Origin: Ideonella sp. | Lineage (GTDB): Bacteria; Pseudomonadota; Gammaproteobacteria; Burkholderiales; Burkholderiaceae_C | DNA length: 64,000 nucleotides | NCBI GenBank assembly: GCA_015075165.1 | Contig: JABTUY010000007.1 | Span: 1 to 64,000, forward strand | Reading direction: 5' to 3' | Shown: piece by piece, positions 9,884 through 17,741 of the stretch | How positions within the stretch are numbered: position 1 is the stretch's first letter | Layout of the letters: every line of letters starts with the position of its first letter | The notes under the pieces: model-generated | The model's database searches: none | Seen by the model: the letters and a program-made list of their open reading frames with translations, nothing else | What the model was told of the DNA's origin: nothing | Position numbers and translations under genes: made by a program

Positions 9884-10582
9884 TCAGTCCGGCGGCGCGC
9901 GCGGACCGTCGGTCGTCGGGTTGCTGCCGGACAGCACCGCCAGCAGCCGCGACATCTGCCGCGCCTGCTGCTTGAAGCGGTAGTCCCATTCCGCCGCGCT
10001 GTCTTCGACCAGTTGCTCGACGTGCGATTGGAACGAATCCGCGGGCATGCGCAGCACCGCCTGCGCCTCGCCGCCCTCGCGCACGACCTCGGCGCCGGCC
10101 TTGCGGGCGATACGCAGCATCGTCGTGTTCTCGCTCAGCGCGTGGATCACCAGCGTCTGCACGCCGCGGTTGCGGGCATGCAGCACCGCCAGATCGAACA
10201 GCCGCTGGCCGTAGCCGCGGCCGCGGGCGTTGGCGGCCACCGAGACGCCGAACTCGGCCCGTGTCGCCGGCAGGCCATCGTGCGAGTCGACATAGGCCAG
10301 GTGGGCAAGGCCGAGCAGCCGCAGCCGGCGATTGAAGATGCCCAGCACTTCGTCTCGCTCGAAGTCGAGCTCGTCGACGTAGCGCGTGATCTGCAGATCC
10401 GATGCCATGTAGCCGAAGCGCAAGTAGCGGTCGCGCTCGGGCAGGCGCAGCAGATGCGCCAGGATGCGATCGCGGTGGCGTGGGGCCAGCGAGCGGATCG
10501 GCACCCAGGTGGGCGAGCGCGCCAGGGCGACGGGGTCGGACGGACCTTGCGGACCGCTGGCGTGGTGGATCGAATCAGGCAT
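9884..10582 (-). CDS. GNAT family N-acetyltransferase
   Basis: 232-residue protein with a GCN5-related acetyltransferase domain. The acetyl-CoA pyrophosphate loop is visible as VAANARGRGYGQRLFD (about 118-133, the R/Q-x-x-G-x-G/A motif), preceded by a strand with EFGVSV and followed by the strand-helix HALSENTTMLRIARKAGAE that is typical of the fold. The C-terminal 50 residues are charged and predicted helical. The substrate is unknown. The gene heads a minus-strand set with the DUF2726 protein and SrkA, and is divergent from rplM. Confidence 0.88.
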   Translation of the reverse strand: MPDSIHHASGPQGPSDPVALARSPTWVPIRSLAPRHRDRILAHLLRLPERDRYLRFGYMASDLQITRYVDELDFERDEVLGIFNRRLRLLGLAHLAYVDSHDGLPATRAEFGVSVAANARGRGYGQRLFDLAVLHARNRGVQTLVIHALSENTTMLRIARKAGAEVVREGGEAQAVLRMPADSFQSHVEQLVEDSAAEWDYRFKQQARQMSRLLAVLSGSNPTTDGPRAPPD

Positions 10583-10681
10583 TGACGAAGTAGACTAGGG
10601 TTTACCCGTATTCTACAGCTCTCCCTGCCTCGCCACAGCGACGCACCGCAGGCCCCATCGGGTGCTGTCTGCAGGACCGGC

Positions 10682-10827
10682 TATACTTGACAGCTTTTCC
10701 GCCGGCGCGGCTGGGCCGAAGGGTTTCGAGGGAGGGTGCGTCCTACAAGCGCCGCCCCGCGAGGCCGGCCCCGCTGCAGATGCCAGTTCGTCAGCGCGCG
10801 GCGGCGCGCAACCTGCGAAAGACCCTC
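10682..10827 (+). promoter_or_regulatory. Putative promoter and long GC-rich leader of rplM-rpsI
   Basis: TATACT at 10682-10687 is a good -10 element, though no convincing -35 lies upstream. It would give a leader of about 130 bases before the rplM ATG (10828), rich in GCCGGC-type inverted repeats able to fold. In E. coli L13 represses its own mRNA through the rplM leader; the same logic could apply, but no conserved site is recognised. The wider gap 10583-10827 holds no gene. Confidence 0.4.
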
Positions 10828-11256
10828 ATGAAGACCTTCAGCGCCAAGCCGGCCGAAGTGAAGCACGAGTGGTTTGTGCTCGACGCCACCGACAAGGTGC
10901 TCGGACGTGTTGCCAGCGAAGTGGCACTCCGGTTGCGCGGCAAGCACAAGGCCATCTACACGCCTCACGTCGATACCGGCGATTTCATCATCGTCGTCAA
11001 CGCCGACAAGCTCCGCGTCACCGGCAACAAGGCCGAGCAGAAGATGTACCACCGCCATTCGGGCTACCCGGGCGGCATCACGTCGGTCAAGTTCAAGGAC
11101 TTGCAGGCCAAGCACCCGGGCCGTGCGCTCGAGAAGGCCGTGAAGGGCATGCTGCCCAAGGGCCCGCTGGGCTACGCGATGATCAAGAAACTCAAGGTGT
11201 ACGCCGGGGCAACGCACCCGCACACCGCCCAGCAGCCGCGCGCGCTGCAGCTCTGA
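10828..11256 (+). CDS. rplM: 50S ribosomal protein L13
   Basis: Large-subunit protein that binds 23S rRNA early in assembly. The 142-residue product has the exact family length. Signatures: [19 protein letters not shown] at the N-terminus, [27 protein letters not shown] and the C-terminal [25 protein letters not shown] 10828 is the homology start; the longer upstream frame is leader. rpsI follows after 10 bases, as in nearly all bacteria. Confidence 0.99.
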   Translation: MKTFSAKPAEVKHEWFVLDATDKVLGRVASEVALRLRGKHKAIYTPHVDTGDFIIVVNADKLRVTGNKAEQKMYHRHSGYPGGITSVKFKDLQAKHPGRALEKAVKGMLPKGPLGYAMIKKLKVYAGATHPHTAQQPRALQL

Positions 11257-11266
11257 AAGGCCGCCC

Positions 11267-11659
11267 ATGATCGGAAACTGGAACTACGGCACCGGCCGTC
11301 GCAAGTCGTCGGTGGCGCGCGTCTTCCTGAAGAAGGGCAACGGCCAGATCGTGGTCAACGGCAAGCCGGTGGAGGAGTACTTCGGCCGGCAGACCTCGAT
11401 CATGATCGTCAAGCAGCCGTTGATGCTGACGCAGAACGACGCCGCGTTCGACATCCAGGTCAACGTACACGGTGGTGGCGAATCGGGCCAGGCCGGCGCG
11501 GTGCGCCACGGCATCACCCGCGCGCTGATCGACTACGACGCTGCGCTGAAGCCCGACCTCAGCCGTGCCGGCTTCGTCACCCGCGACGCGCGCGAAGTCG
11601 AGCGCAAGAAGGTCGGATTGCACGGCGCGCGCCGGCGCAAGCAGTTCAGCAAGCGCTGA
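11267..11659 (+). CDS. rpsI: 30S ribosomal protein S9
   Basis: Small-subunit protein whose basic C-terminal tail reaches the P-site tRNA. 130 residues, standard length. Motifs: [19 protein letters not shown] at the start, [31 protein letters not shown], and the tail [11 protein letters not shown] with the terminal Lys-Arg that contacts tRNA. A GAAAGG ribosome binding site lies just upstream. Cotranscribed with rplM. Confidence 0.99.
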   Translation: MIGNWNYGTGRRKSSVARVFLKKGNGQIVVNGKPVEEYFGRQTSIMIVKQPLMLTQNDAAFDIQVNVHGGGESGQAGAVRHGITRALIDYDAALKPDLSRAGFVTRDAREVERKKVGLHGARRRKQFSKR

Positions 11660-11723
11660 GCGCGACGATGGGCGATGCCGGCCGCTACGATGCGGTCTGG
11701 ATCGTCCGTGTCTTCGCCGCCGC

Positions 11724-12434
11724 ATGCGCTGGAAGCTGTTTCGCCGTCGTCTGTCCGTCAGCGCCCCGCGCGTGATCGTCACGCGTCACCTGCCCTGGCC
11801 GTTGCGCTGGGCGGTGATCGCGCTGGTGTTCGGCTTCTCGGCGTCGATCGGTCTGTGGGCGTTCGAATTCGGCAAGGACATCGCTGGCCTGTCGCGTGAT
11901 GCCAAGGACGAGTTGGTGCGGCTGCGCGTCGAGGTGCTGCAACTGCGCGACGAGCGCGACAAGTCGCAGGCGGTGGCCAACACGTCGGAGAGCCTGCTCA
12001 CGGCCGAGCGCGCCACGCAGCAGCGCCTGGCGCAGCAACTCAAGCAGCTCGAGGCCGAGAACCTCGCGCTGAAAGGCGACCTGGGGTTCTTCGAGCGCAT
12101 GTTCCCGCCGTCGGGCACCGACCGGCTGGCGGTGCGTGCGCTGCAGGCCGAGCCCGGCTCGCCGGGGCACTTGCGCTACCAGATGCTGCTGATGCAGAAC
12201 GGCAAGGCGCGCAGGGAGTTCAGCGGCCGCTACGAACTGACGCTGGCTGGCACTGTCGACGGCCAACCCTGGAGCCAACCGATGCCCGGCGGCGCGAAGC
12301 CGCTGCAGATGAAGCAATATGCCCGCATCGAAGGCTCGCTGGAGTACCCTCGGCAGGCGGTGGTGAAGACGCTGGAAGTCAAGGTGATGGACACGACCGG
12401 CAGCGTCCGTGCGACGCAGACGGTGCAGCTCTAG
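11724..12434 (+). CDS. DUF6776 family single-pass membrane protein with coiled coil
   Basis: 236-residue protein conserved in betaproteobacteria without assigned function. After a basic cytoplasmic tail comes one membrane helix (about residues 27-47, WAVIALVFGFSASIGLWAFEF), then a coiled coil (about 60-118) with heptads such as LRVEVLQLRDERDKSQ and LAQQLKQLEAEN, then a periplasmic beta-rich domain ending at VRATQTVQL. ATG 11724 lies 64 bases after rpsI. The next gene is a bactofilin; a membrane protein with a coiled coil beside a polymer-forming scaffold suggests a joint role in envelope organisation, but that is inference. Confidence 0.82.
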   Translation: MRWKLFRRRLSVSAPRVIVTRHLPWPLRWAVIALVFGFSASIGLWAFEFGKDIAGLSRDAKDELVRLRVEVLQLRDERDKSQAVANTSESLLTAERATQQRLAQQLKQLEAENLALKGDLGFFERMFPPSGTDRLAVRALQAEPGSPGHLRYQMLLMQNGKARREFSGRYELTLAGTVDGQPWSQPMPGGAKPLQMKQYARIEGSLEYPRQAVVKTLEVKVMDTTGSVRATQTVQL

Positions 12435-12467
12435 GCCGGGCGGCCGGGGGCGAAGGAGAAGGCAACG

Positions 12468-12875
12468 ATGTCGATGTTCAGCAACAAGAAGGCGGCCCAG
12501 TCGCCGATCCGCACGTTGATCGGCGAGGGCTCGGTGCTGCAGGGCGAGATCCGCTTCAGCGACGGCCTGCGCATCGATGGCGAGGTGCGTGGCGACGTGA
12601 TCGCCAACGACGGCAGCGCCAGTACGATCGTGATCAGCGAGAAGGCGAAGGTGATCGGCCGCGTCCAGGCGGCGCACGTGATCGTCAATGGCGAGGTGCA
12701 GGGGCCGATCGAGTCGAACCAGTTGCTCGAGCTGCAGCCCCGCGCGCGCGTGGTCGGCGACATCCGCTACGAGACGCTCGAGATGCACCAGGGGGCCCAG
12801 GTCGATGGCGAGTTGCGGCCGCTGAAGGCCGGCGAGCGTGCGGCCCCGCTGGTGCTGGCGGCCAATGCGGCCTGA
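12468..12875 (+). CDS. Bactofilin family cytoskeletal protein
   Basis: 135-residue bactofilin, a protein that polymerises without nucleotide into membrane-associated filaments and often positions cell-wall enzymes. The central part is a right-handed beta-helix with regular repeats (GEIRFSDGLRIDGEVRGDV, GRVQAAHVIVNGEVQGPI, PRARVVGDIRYETLEM), framed by short disordered ends; the MFSNKK start resembles the membrane-targeting tail of many bactofilins. A strong AAGGAGAAGG ribosome binding site precedes ATG 12468. An M23 peptidase lies close by beyond erpA, which is a recurrent partner of bactofilins. Confidence 0.93.
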   Translation: MSMFSNKKAAQSPIRTLIGEGSVLQGEIRFSDGLRIDGEVRGDVIANDGSASTIVISEKAKVIGRVQAAHVIVNGEVQGPIESNQLLELQPRARVVGDIRYETLEMHQGAQVDGELRPLKAGERAAPLVLAANAA

Positions 12876-12935
12876 TGAGCGCGCGGCCCCCGGGATCCGG
12901 GAAGCCCTAGCCTGCGGCCGGAATGGGGTTTGGCC

Positions 12936-12941
12936 TACACT
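12936..12941 (+). promoter_or_regulatory. Putative -10 element upstream of erpA
   Basis: TACACT lies 24 bases before the erpA ATG, in the short gap after the bactofilin gene. No clear -35 is seen. Sequences of this type (TACAAT/TACACT) recur just before first genes of transcripts in this window. Confidence 0.35.
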
Positions 12942-12965
12942 GCCAAGGTCGTTGAAGGAGCCGTC

Positions 12966-13334
12966 ATGAGTGCTGTTGCCGAATCGCTGCCCGTGGGCGA
13001 GATGCCCGCCCCGCTGATCTTCACCGACAGCGCCGCGGCCAAGGTCAAGGAACTGGTCGACGAAGAGGGCAACCCCGATCTGAAGCTGCGCGTGTTCGTC
13101 CAAGGCGGCGGCTGCTCCGGTTTCCAGTACGGCTTCACGTTCGACGAAGCGGTCAACGACGATGACACGCAGATGAACAAGAACGGCGTCACGCTGCTGA
13201 TCGACGCGATGAGCCTGCAGTACCTGGCCGGTGCCGAGATCGATTACAAGGAGGACCTGCAGGGCGCCCAGTTCGTGATCAAGAACCCGAACGCCGGCAC
13301 CACCTGCGGCTGCGGGTCGAGCTTCTCGGCCTGA
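12966..13334 (+). CDS. erpA: Iron-sulfur cluster insertion protein ErpA
   Basis: A-type carrier that delivers [4Fe-4S] or [2Fe-2S] clusters to target enzymes such as IspG/IspH. 122 residues. The three ligand cysteines are all present: one in [12 protein letters not shown] (about residue 48) and two in [11 protein letters not shown] at the C-terminus. The start ATG 12966 follows a GAAGGAG site. A 12-bp stem follows the stop. It sits convergent to the M23/anmK strand. Confidence 0.97.
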   Translation: MSAVAESLPVGEMPAPLIFTDSAAAKVKELVDEEGNPDLKLRVFVQGGGCSGFQYGFTFDEAVNDDDTQMNKNGVTLLIDAMSLQYLAGAEIDYKEDLQGAQFVIKNPNAGTTCGCGSSFSA

Positions 13335-13352
13335 CCCTCCCGGCATCCCGAC

Positions 13353-13380
13353 CAAGACGGCCGCGCGAGCGGCCGTCTTG
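13353..13380. terminator. Bidirectional-type terminator hairpin after erpA
   Basis: A perfect 12-bp stem (13353-13364 with 13369-13380) closes the tetraloop GCGA. The stem ends in CAAGACGG/CCGTCTTG. No T run follows on the plus strand, so efficiency is uncertain. It separates erpA from the convergent M23 peptidase/anmK remnant. Confidence 0.65.
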
Positions 13381-13439
13381 CATGTTGGGTCAGTCTGCGG
13401 GATGCCGGCACCCAGGCGCACGCGGGTCGGCGGCGCCGC

Positions 13440-13535
13440 TCACCTCGGGCCGAGCGCCCGGCCGGTGGGCAAGGTGCCCGACATCAATCCGAGGAGGATG
13501 CCCATCATGGCCGTTGCCGATTCGCTGCCGGCCAT
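13440..13535 (-). pseudogene. anmK: Vestige of anhydro-N-acetylmuramic acid kinase (anmK), internally deleted
   Basis: A 31-codon frame starts 12 bases after the M23 peptidase stop. Its first 21 residues end in GILLGLMSGT, the N-terminal nucleotide-binding signature of AnmK (normally followed by SLDGVD), but the frame then runs into LPTGRALGPR and stops. The latter recalls the AnmK C-terminus (LPxVTGAxGPRVLGAIYP), so a deletion of roughly 1 kb appears to have joined the two ends. In related genomes a full anmK commonly lies between this M23 gene and the convergent erpA. AnmK recycles cell-wall anhydro-MurNAc. The N-terminal match is seen directly; the C-terminal match is weak. Confidence 0.5.
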
Positions 13536-13547
13536 CGCGGCGCGCGG

Positions 13548-14999
13548 CTACTCGCCCTGCCCGGGCGCGTCGCGCAATGTTTCGCCGATGTCGAGCTGGC
13601 GCTGGGCCGTGCGCACTGCTTCTTCGAAGCGCGGGCGCAGGCCGCCGACGATCTGTGTCGGCTCGCCGGCGCGGGCGATGCGGGTCGGATCCTGGTACTG
13701 GCCGTGGGCGCGGAACTCGAAGTGCAGGTGCGGTCCGGTGGCCCAGCCGGTGGCGCCGACGGCGCCGACGCGCTGCCCCTGCTCGACACGCTGGCCCTGG
13801 CGCACGTCAAGGCGGCTCAGGTGCGCGTACAGCGTCGAGCGGCCACTGCCGTGCACGATCTGGATCACGTTGCCATAGCCGTTCTGCCAGCCGGCGAACT
13901 CGACGACCCCATCGGCCACCGAGCGTACCGCGGTGCCGCTGGGCGCCGCATAGTCGACGCCGTTGTGTCTGCGCCAGGTCTGCTCGATCGGGTGCACGCG
14001 CATCGCGAAGCCCGAGGTCACGCGCGAGAACGGCAACGGACTGGCCAGGAACGCGCGCCGCCGGCTCTTGCCGTCGAAGCCGTAGTAGCCACCTTTGCCG
14101 TTCGCGTCGGCGTACCACAGCACTTGGTGGATGCGGCCGGCGTTGAAGAACTCCGCCGCCAGCACGCGCCCCTGCTCTTCGGCCCAGGTCACCGGCTGGC
14201 CGTCGGCGCTCAGCGACTCGTAGACCACACTGAAGCTGTCGCCACGGCGCAGCTCGCGGTGGAAGTCGATGTCGTTGGAGAACAGCTCGACCATCTGCAC
14301 GGCGATCGAATCGCCGAGCTTGGCCCCGTCGGTGGCGGCGAACAGCGAGGTCTCGATCGTGCCGCCGGCCACCCGCACCGCCGCGCTCAGCGGCGCCAGC
14401 TCGGTGGTGGCGCGCCAATCGTCGCCCGTGCGGCGCAGCGTCAGCCGCGTGAAGTGCGTGTTCGCCAGATCGGTGGTCGGCGGCGCGAAGCGTGCGACGA
14501 TCTCCACCGGCCGGCCATCGCTGCTGACCTGGGCCTGCACCTGCTTGCCGGGGCGGCCCTCGAGCAGATGACGCGAGTCGTCGTTCTGCCGCATGAAGGT
14601 GGCCAGCTGCGGCTCGAAGATGCCCAGCCGCCGCAGCAGCACTTCGGCGCTGTCGCCGGCGCGCGTGAAATCGGTGCGGTACAGCGTCAGGTCGTGCGAG
14701 GCCAGTGCCAGCAGTTGCGCCGGCAGGCCCGGCGGGTCGACCTGCTCGATCACCTGGTGCTTCGGCAGCTTGGCGGCGTCGGGTGCCATCGGTGCGATGC
14801 CGAATGCGGTGATCGCGGTGCCGGCGAACAACAGCGACACCGTGAGCGCCACCTGGCGTCGATGGCGCTGCGCAGCGGCCATCAACTCGGCCACCGCACG
14901 CTCACCGATCGATCGGGCGACCTTGAGGAGTTCCAACTGTGTGTGTTCCAACGCGACCATCGAACGGGCACTCGGCCTGCGCTGCGGCAGCGTCGACAC
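13548..14999 (-). CDS. M23 family metallopeptidase (murein hydrolase or activator)
   Basis: 483-residue envelope protein. One membrane anchor lies near residues 48-68 ([21 protein letters not shown]), then a long periplasmic region with an OapA/Csd3-like domain ([37 protein letters not shown]), then the M23 LytM domain. Zinc ligands are visible in [19 protein letters not shown] (H and D of HxxxD), in LYAHLS and in GPHLHFEFR (HxH), so the enzyme looks active. It probably cleaves peptidoglycan cross-bridges during growth. It is divergent from tyrS, as in other betaproteobacteria, and is followed by the anmK vestige. Confidence 0.94.
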   Translation of the reverse strand: MSTLPQRRPSARSMVALEHTQLELLKVARSIGERAVAELMAAAQRHRRQVALTVSLLFAGTAITAFGIAPMAPDAAKLPKHQVIEQVDPPGLPAQLLALASHDLTLYRTDFTRAGDSAEVLLRRLGIFEPQLATFMRQNDDSRHLLEGRPGKQVQAQVSSDGRPVEIVARFAPPTTDLANTHFTRLTLRRTGDDWRATTELAPLSAAVRVAGGTIETSLFAATDGAKLGDSIAVQMVELFSNDIDFHRELRRGDSFSVVYESLSADGQPVTWAEEQGRVLAAEFFNAGRIHQVLWYADANGKGGYYGFDGKSRRRAFLASPLPFSRVTSGFAMRVHPIEQTWRRHNGVDYAAPSGTAVRSVADGVVEFAGWQNGYGNVIQIVHGSGRSTLYAHLSRLDVRQGQRVEQGQRVGAVGATGWATGPHLHFEFRAHGQYQDPTRIARAGEPTQIVGGLRPRFEEAVRTAQRQLDIGETLRDAPGQGE

Positions 15000-15026
15000 G
15001 CCACCGATCCGGCTGCGAGCGCCCCC

Positions 15027-15032
15027 TACAAT
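15027..15032 (+). promoter_or_regulatory. Putative -10 element of tyrS
   Basis: TACAAT in the divergent M23/tyrS gap, 143 bases before the tyrS ATG. No good -35 is seen. A transcript from here would carry the 22-bp palindrome at 15073-15094 in its leader. Confidence 0.35.
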
Positions 15033-15072
15033 CGCCCGGCCAGAACCGTCGCCACGGCGATTTCAGCGAAGT

Positions 15073-15094
15073 GAGCGGGCGCTAGCGCCCGCTC
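15073..15094. promoter_or_regulatory. 22-bp perfect palindrome in the tyrS leader
   Basis: The arms 15073-15083 and 15084-15094 are exact reverse complements (GAGCGGGCGCT and AGCGCCCGCTC) with no loop. It lies between the divergent M23 and tyrS starts. It may be a protein-binding site, or a strong hairpin in the tyrS leader. It is not a T-box, which would be much larger and is rare in proteobacteria. Confidence 0.55.
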
Positions 15095-15174
15095 GGATGC
15101 TCCCAGTATACCGAGCCCCTCGGAAGCGCCCTGCGGAAAAGCACGCATACGCGCTGCCCGATGCTGCCCGCGAG

Positions 15175-16401
15175 ATGTCGAAAACACCCGATTTCCCGAT
15201 CACCGACGCTGTTCGCCATGCGATGGCCGTCTCGCGGCGCGGCTGCGACGAACTGCTGCCCGAGGCCGATTGGCTGAAGAAGCTCGCGCGCGCGCAGGCC
15301 ACCGGCACGCCGCTGCGCATCAAGCTCGGGCTCGACCCCACCGCGCCCGATCTGCACGTGGGCCACACGGTGGTGATGAACAAGATGCGCCAGCTGCAGG
15401 ACCTGGGCCACACGGTGATCTTCCTGGTCGGCGATTTCACGTCGATGATCGGCGACCCGTCGGGGCGCAACACCACGCGTCCGCCGCTGACGCGCGAACA
15501 GATCGAGGCCAACGCCAAGACCTATTACGCGCAGGCCAGCCTGGTGCTCGACCCGAGCAAGACCGAGATCCGCTACAACAGCGAGTGGAGCGATCCGCTC
15601 GGCGCGCGCGGCATGATCCAACTGGCGGCGCGCTACACGGTGGCGCGCATGATGGAGCGCGATGATTTCCGCAAGCGCTTCGAGGCCAACACGCCGATCA
15701 GCGTGCACGAGTTCCTCTACCCGCTGATGCAGGGCTACGACTCGGTGGCGCTGAAGAGCGACCTCGAGCTCGGTGGCACCGACCAGAAGTTCAACCTGCT
15801 GGTGGGGCGGCATCTGCAGCAGGAGTACGGCCAGGAGCCGCAGTGCATCCTGACGATGCCGCTGCTCGAAGGCCTGGACGGCGTCGAGAAGATGTCGAAG
15901 TCGAAGAACAACTACATCGGCATCACCGAAGACGCCAACACGATGTACGCCAAGGTGCTGTCGATCAGCGATGCGCTGATGTGGCGCTGGTACGAGCTGC
16001 TGAGCTTCCGCTCCGAGGCCGACATCGCCGCGCTGTGGCGCGAGGTGGCCGACGGCCGCAACCCGAAGGACGCGAAGGCGATGCTGGCGGCCGAGATCGT
16101 CACGCGCTTCCACAGCGCCGCTGCGGCCGACGCGGCGGCGCAGGATTTCGCACTGCGCGCTCGCGGCGGCGTGCCCGACGCGATCGACGAAGTCGCGCTC
16201 AGCGGCGCGCCGCTGGCGATTGGCGCGCTGCTGAAGCAGGCGCGGCTGGCGCCGTCGACCAGCGAGGCGCTGCGACTGATCGAGCAAGGCGGCGTGCGCA
16301 TCGACGGCGCGGTGGTGAGCGACAAGGCGCTGAAGCTGGCCGCCGGCCGCTTCGTCGTGCAGGTGGGCAAGCGCAAGTTCGCGCGCGTGACGCTGAGCTG
16401 A
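15175..16401 (+). CDS. tyrS: Tyrosine--tRNA ligase
   Basis: Class I aminoacyl-tRNA synthetase, 408 residues, TyrS2/TyrZ-like group. The HIGH-type motif is [13 protein letters not shown] (about 57-69), the tyrosine-binding region includes [16 protein letters not shown], and the KMSKS loop is [10 protein letters not shown] (about 236-245). The last 65 residues ([19 protein letters not shown]) form the S4 RNA-binding domain. ATG 15175 gives the standard N-terminus MSKTPDFPI. Confidence 0.97.
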   Translation: MSKTPDFPITDAVRHAMAVSRRGCDELLPEADWLKKLARAQATGTPLRIKLGLDPTAPDLHVGHTVVMNKMRQLQDLGHTVIFLVGDFTSMIGDPSGRNTTRPPLTREQIEANAKTYYAQASLVLDPSKTEIRYNSEWSDPLGARGMIQLAARYTVARMMERDDFRKRFEANTPISVHEFLYPLMQGYDSVALKSDLELGGTDQKFNLLVGRHLQQEYGQEPQCILTMPLLEGLDGVEKMSKSKNNYIGITEDANTMYAKVLSISDALMWRWYELLSFRSEADIAALWREVADGRNPKDAKAMLAAEIVTRFHSAAAADAAAQDFALRARGGVPDAIDEVALSGAPLAIGALLKQARLAPSTSEALRLIEQGGVRIDGAVVSDKALKLAAGRFVVQVGKRKFARVTLS

Positions 16402-16516
16402 AGGGCGCGCCGTGCCACCGCGGCAGCGCCGCAGCCGCCACGCGCCGGCACGCCGCCTCCGGCGGCCCGAAAGCCAGCCCCAACCAGGGTGAGCGCCGCT
16501 CGTGCACACTGCGCGC

Positions 16517-17683
16517 ATGGGACCTCTCACCGGACTGCGCGTGATCGAACTGGCCAGCATCGGCCCCGGGCCGATGTGCGCGATGCTGCTGGCCGACCTG
16601 GGCGCCGATGTGATCCGCATCGACCGCGTCGAACCCAGCGGCCTGGGCGTGCCGATGGATCCGCGCTTCGACGTCACCGCGCGCGGGCGGCGCTCGATCG
16701 CACTCGACCTCAAGCGCGACGCCGGGCGCGAAGCCGCGCTGCGCCTGATCGACCGCACCGACGTGCTGATCGAAGGCTGGCGCCCCGGCGTCGCCGAGCG
16801 TCTCGGGCTCGGCCCTGACCACTGCGCCGCGCGCAACCCGAAGCTGGTGTACGGCCGCATGACCGGCTTTGGCCAGACCGGGCCGCTGGCGCAGGCGGCC
16901 GGCCACGACATCAACTACATCGCGCTGACCGGCGCGCTGCACGCGATCGGCCCGGCCGACGGCAGGCCGGTGCCGCCGCTGAACCTGATCGGCGACTACG
17001 GCGGCGGTGCGCTGTACCTCGCGTTCGGCGTGATGGCGGCGCTGTTCGAGCGTCAGCACTCAGGCCGCGGCCAGGTGGTCGACGCGGCGATGGTCGACGG
17101 CGCCTCGTCGCTGCTGTCGATCTTCCATGGCCTGGTGGCCTCGGGCCGCTGGGACGCGCAACGCCGCGGCGCCAACCTGCTCGACGGCGGCGCGCCCTTC
17201 TACGACACCTATGCCACGCGCGATGGCCGTCACCTGTCGGTGGGTGCGCTCGAGCCGAAGTTCTTCGCCGAGTTCGCACAGCGCATCGGGCTCGAGCCGC
17301 GCTTCGTGCAGCACCAATACGACCCCACCAGTTGGCCGGAGATGCGCGCGGCGATCGCCGCGCGGCTGGCCACGCGCACGCGCGACGACTGGTGCCGCGA
17401 GCTCGAAGGCACCGATGCCTGCGTGGCACCGGTGCTCACGCTCGACGAGGCGCCGGCGCATCCGCACGCCCGGATGCGCGCGGCCTTCGTCACGGTCGAC
17501 GGCGTGGTGCAGGCCGCCGCGGCGCCGCGCTTCTCGCGCAGCGTGGCCGACACGCCGCGCCCACCGCCGGTGGCGGGGCGCGACGGCGAGGCGCTGCTTC
17601 ACGAAGCGGGCTTCACGCGCGACGAGATCGCTGCGCTGGCCGCCAGCGGCGCGCTGCGTGTGCTACCGGCGGAGCCGGCATAG
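16517..17683 (+). CDS. Alpha-methylacyl-CoA racemase-like CoA transferase family III protein
   Basis: 388-residue member of the CaiB/BaiF family, closest in pattern to alpha-methylacyl-CoA racemases that interconvert 2R- and 2S-methylacyl-CoA during branched-chain or steroid side-chain oxidation. The active-site residues of the mycobacterial MCR have clear counterparts: His in [15 protein letters not shown] (about 137), Asp in [16 protein letters not shown] (about 162) and Glu in [10 protein letters not shown] (about 247). ATG 16517 is preferred to a GTG five codons upstream. It stands at the head of a plus-strand catabolic run, 58 bases before the Nudix/MBL gene. Confidence 0.88.
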   Translation: MGPLTGLRVIELASIGPGPMCAMLLADLGADVIRIDRVEPSGLGVPMDPRFDVTARGRRSIALDLKRDAGREAALRLIDRTDVLIEGWRPGVAERLGLGPDHCAARNPKLVYGRMTGFGQTGPLAQAAGHDINYIALTGALHAIGPADGRPVPPLNLIGDYGGGALYLAFGVMAALFERQHSGRGQVVDAAMVDGASSLLSIFHGLVASGRWDAQRRGANLLDGGAPFYDTYATRDGRHLSVGALEPKFFAEFAQRIGLEPRFVQHQYDPTSWPEMRAAIAARLATRTRDDWCRELEGTDACVAPVLTLDEAPAHPHARMRAAFVTVDGVVQAAAAPRFSRSVADTPRPPPVAGRDGEALLHEAGFTRDEIAALAASGALRVLPAEPA

Positions 17684-17741
17684 TGATTGCGCGCGGCCGC
17701 TCCGAAGCGCGAATCCCGCGCGCAGCGCGGCAGGGTGAACC

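Noticed and set aside
13491-13560. An AGGAGG-preceded ATG at 13507 whose first codons (AVADSLP) resemble the start of erpA (AVAESLP)
   Set aside because: It lies antisense to the anmK remnant and M23 3' end, and the frame continues as low-complexity shadow; the likeness to erpA is 18 of 21 bases and may be chance.
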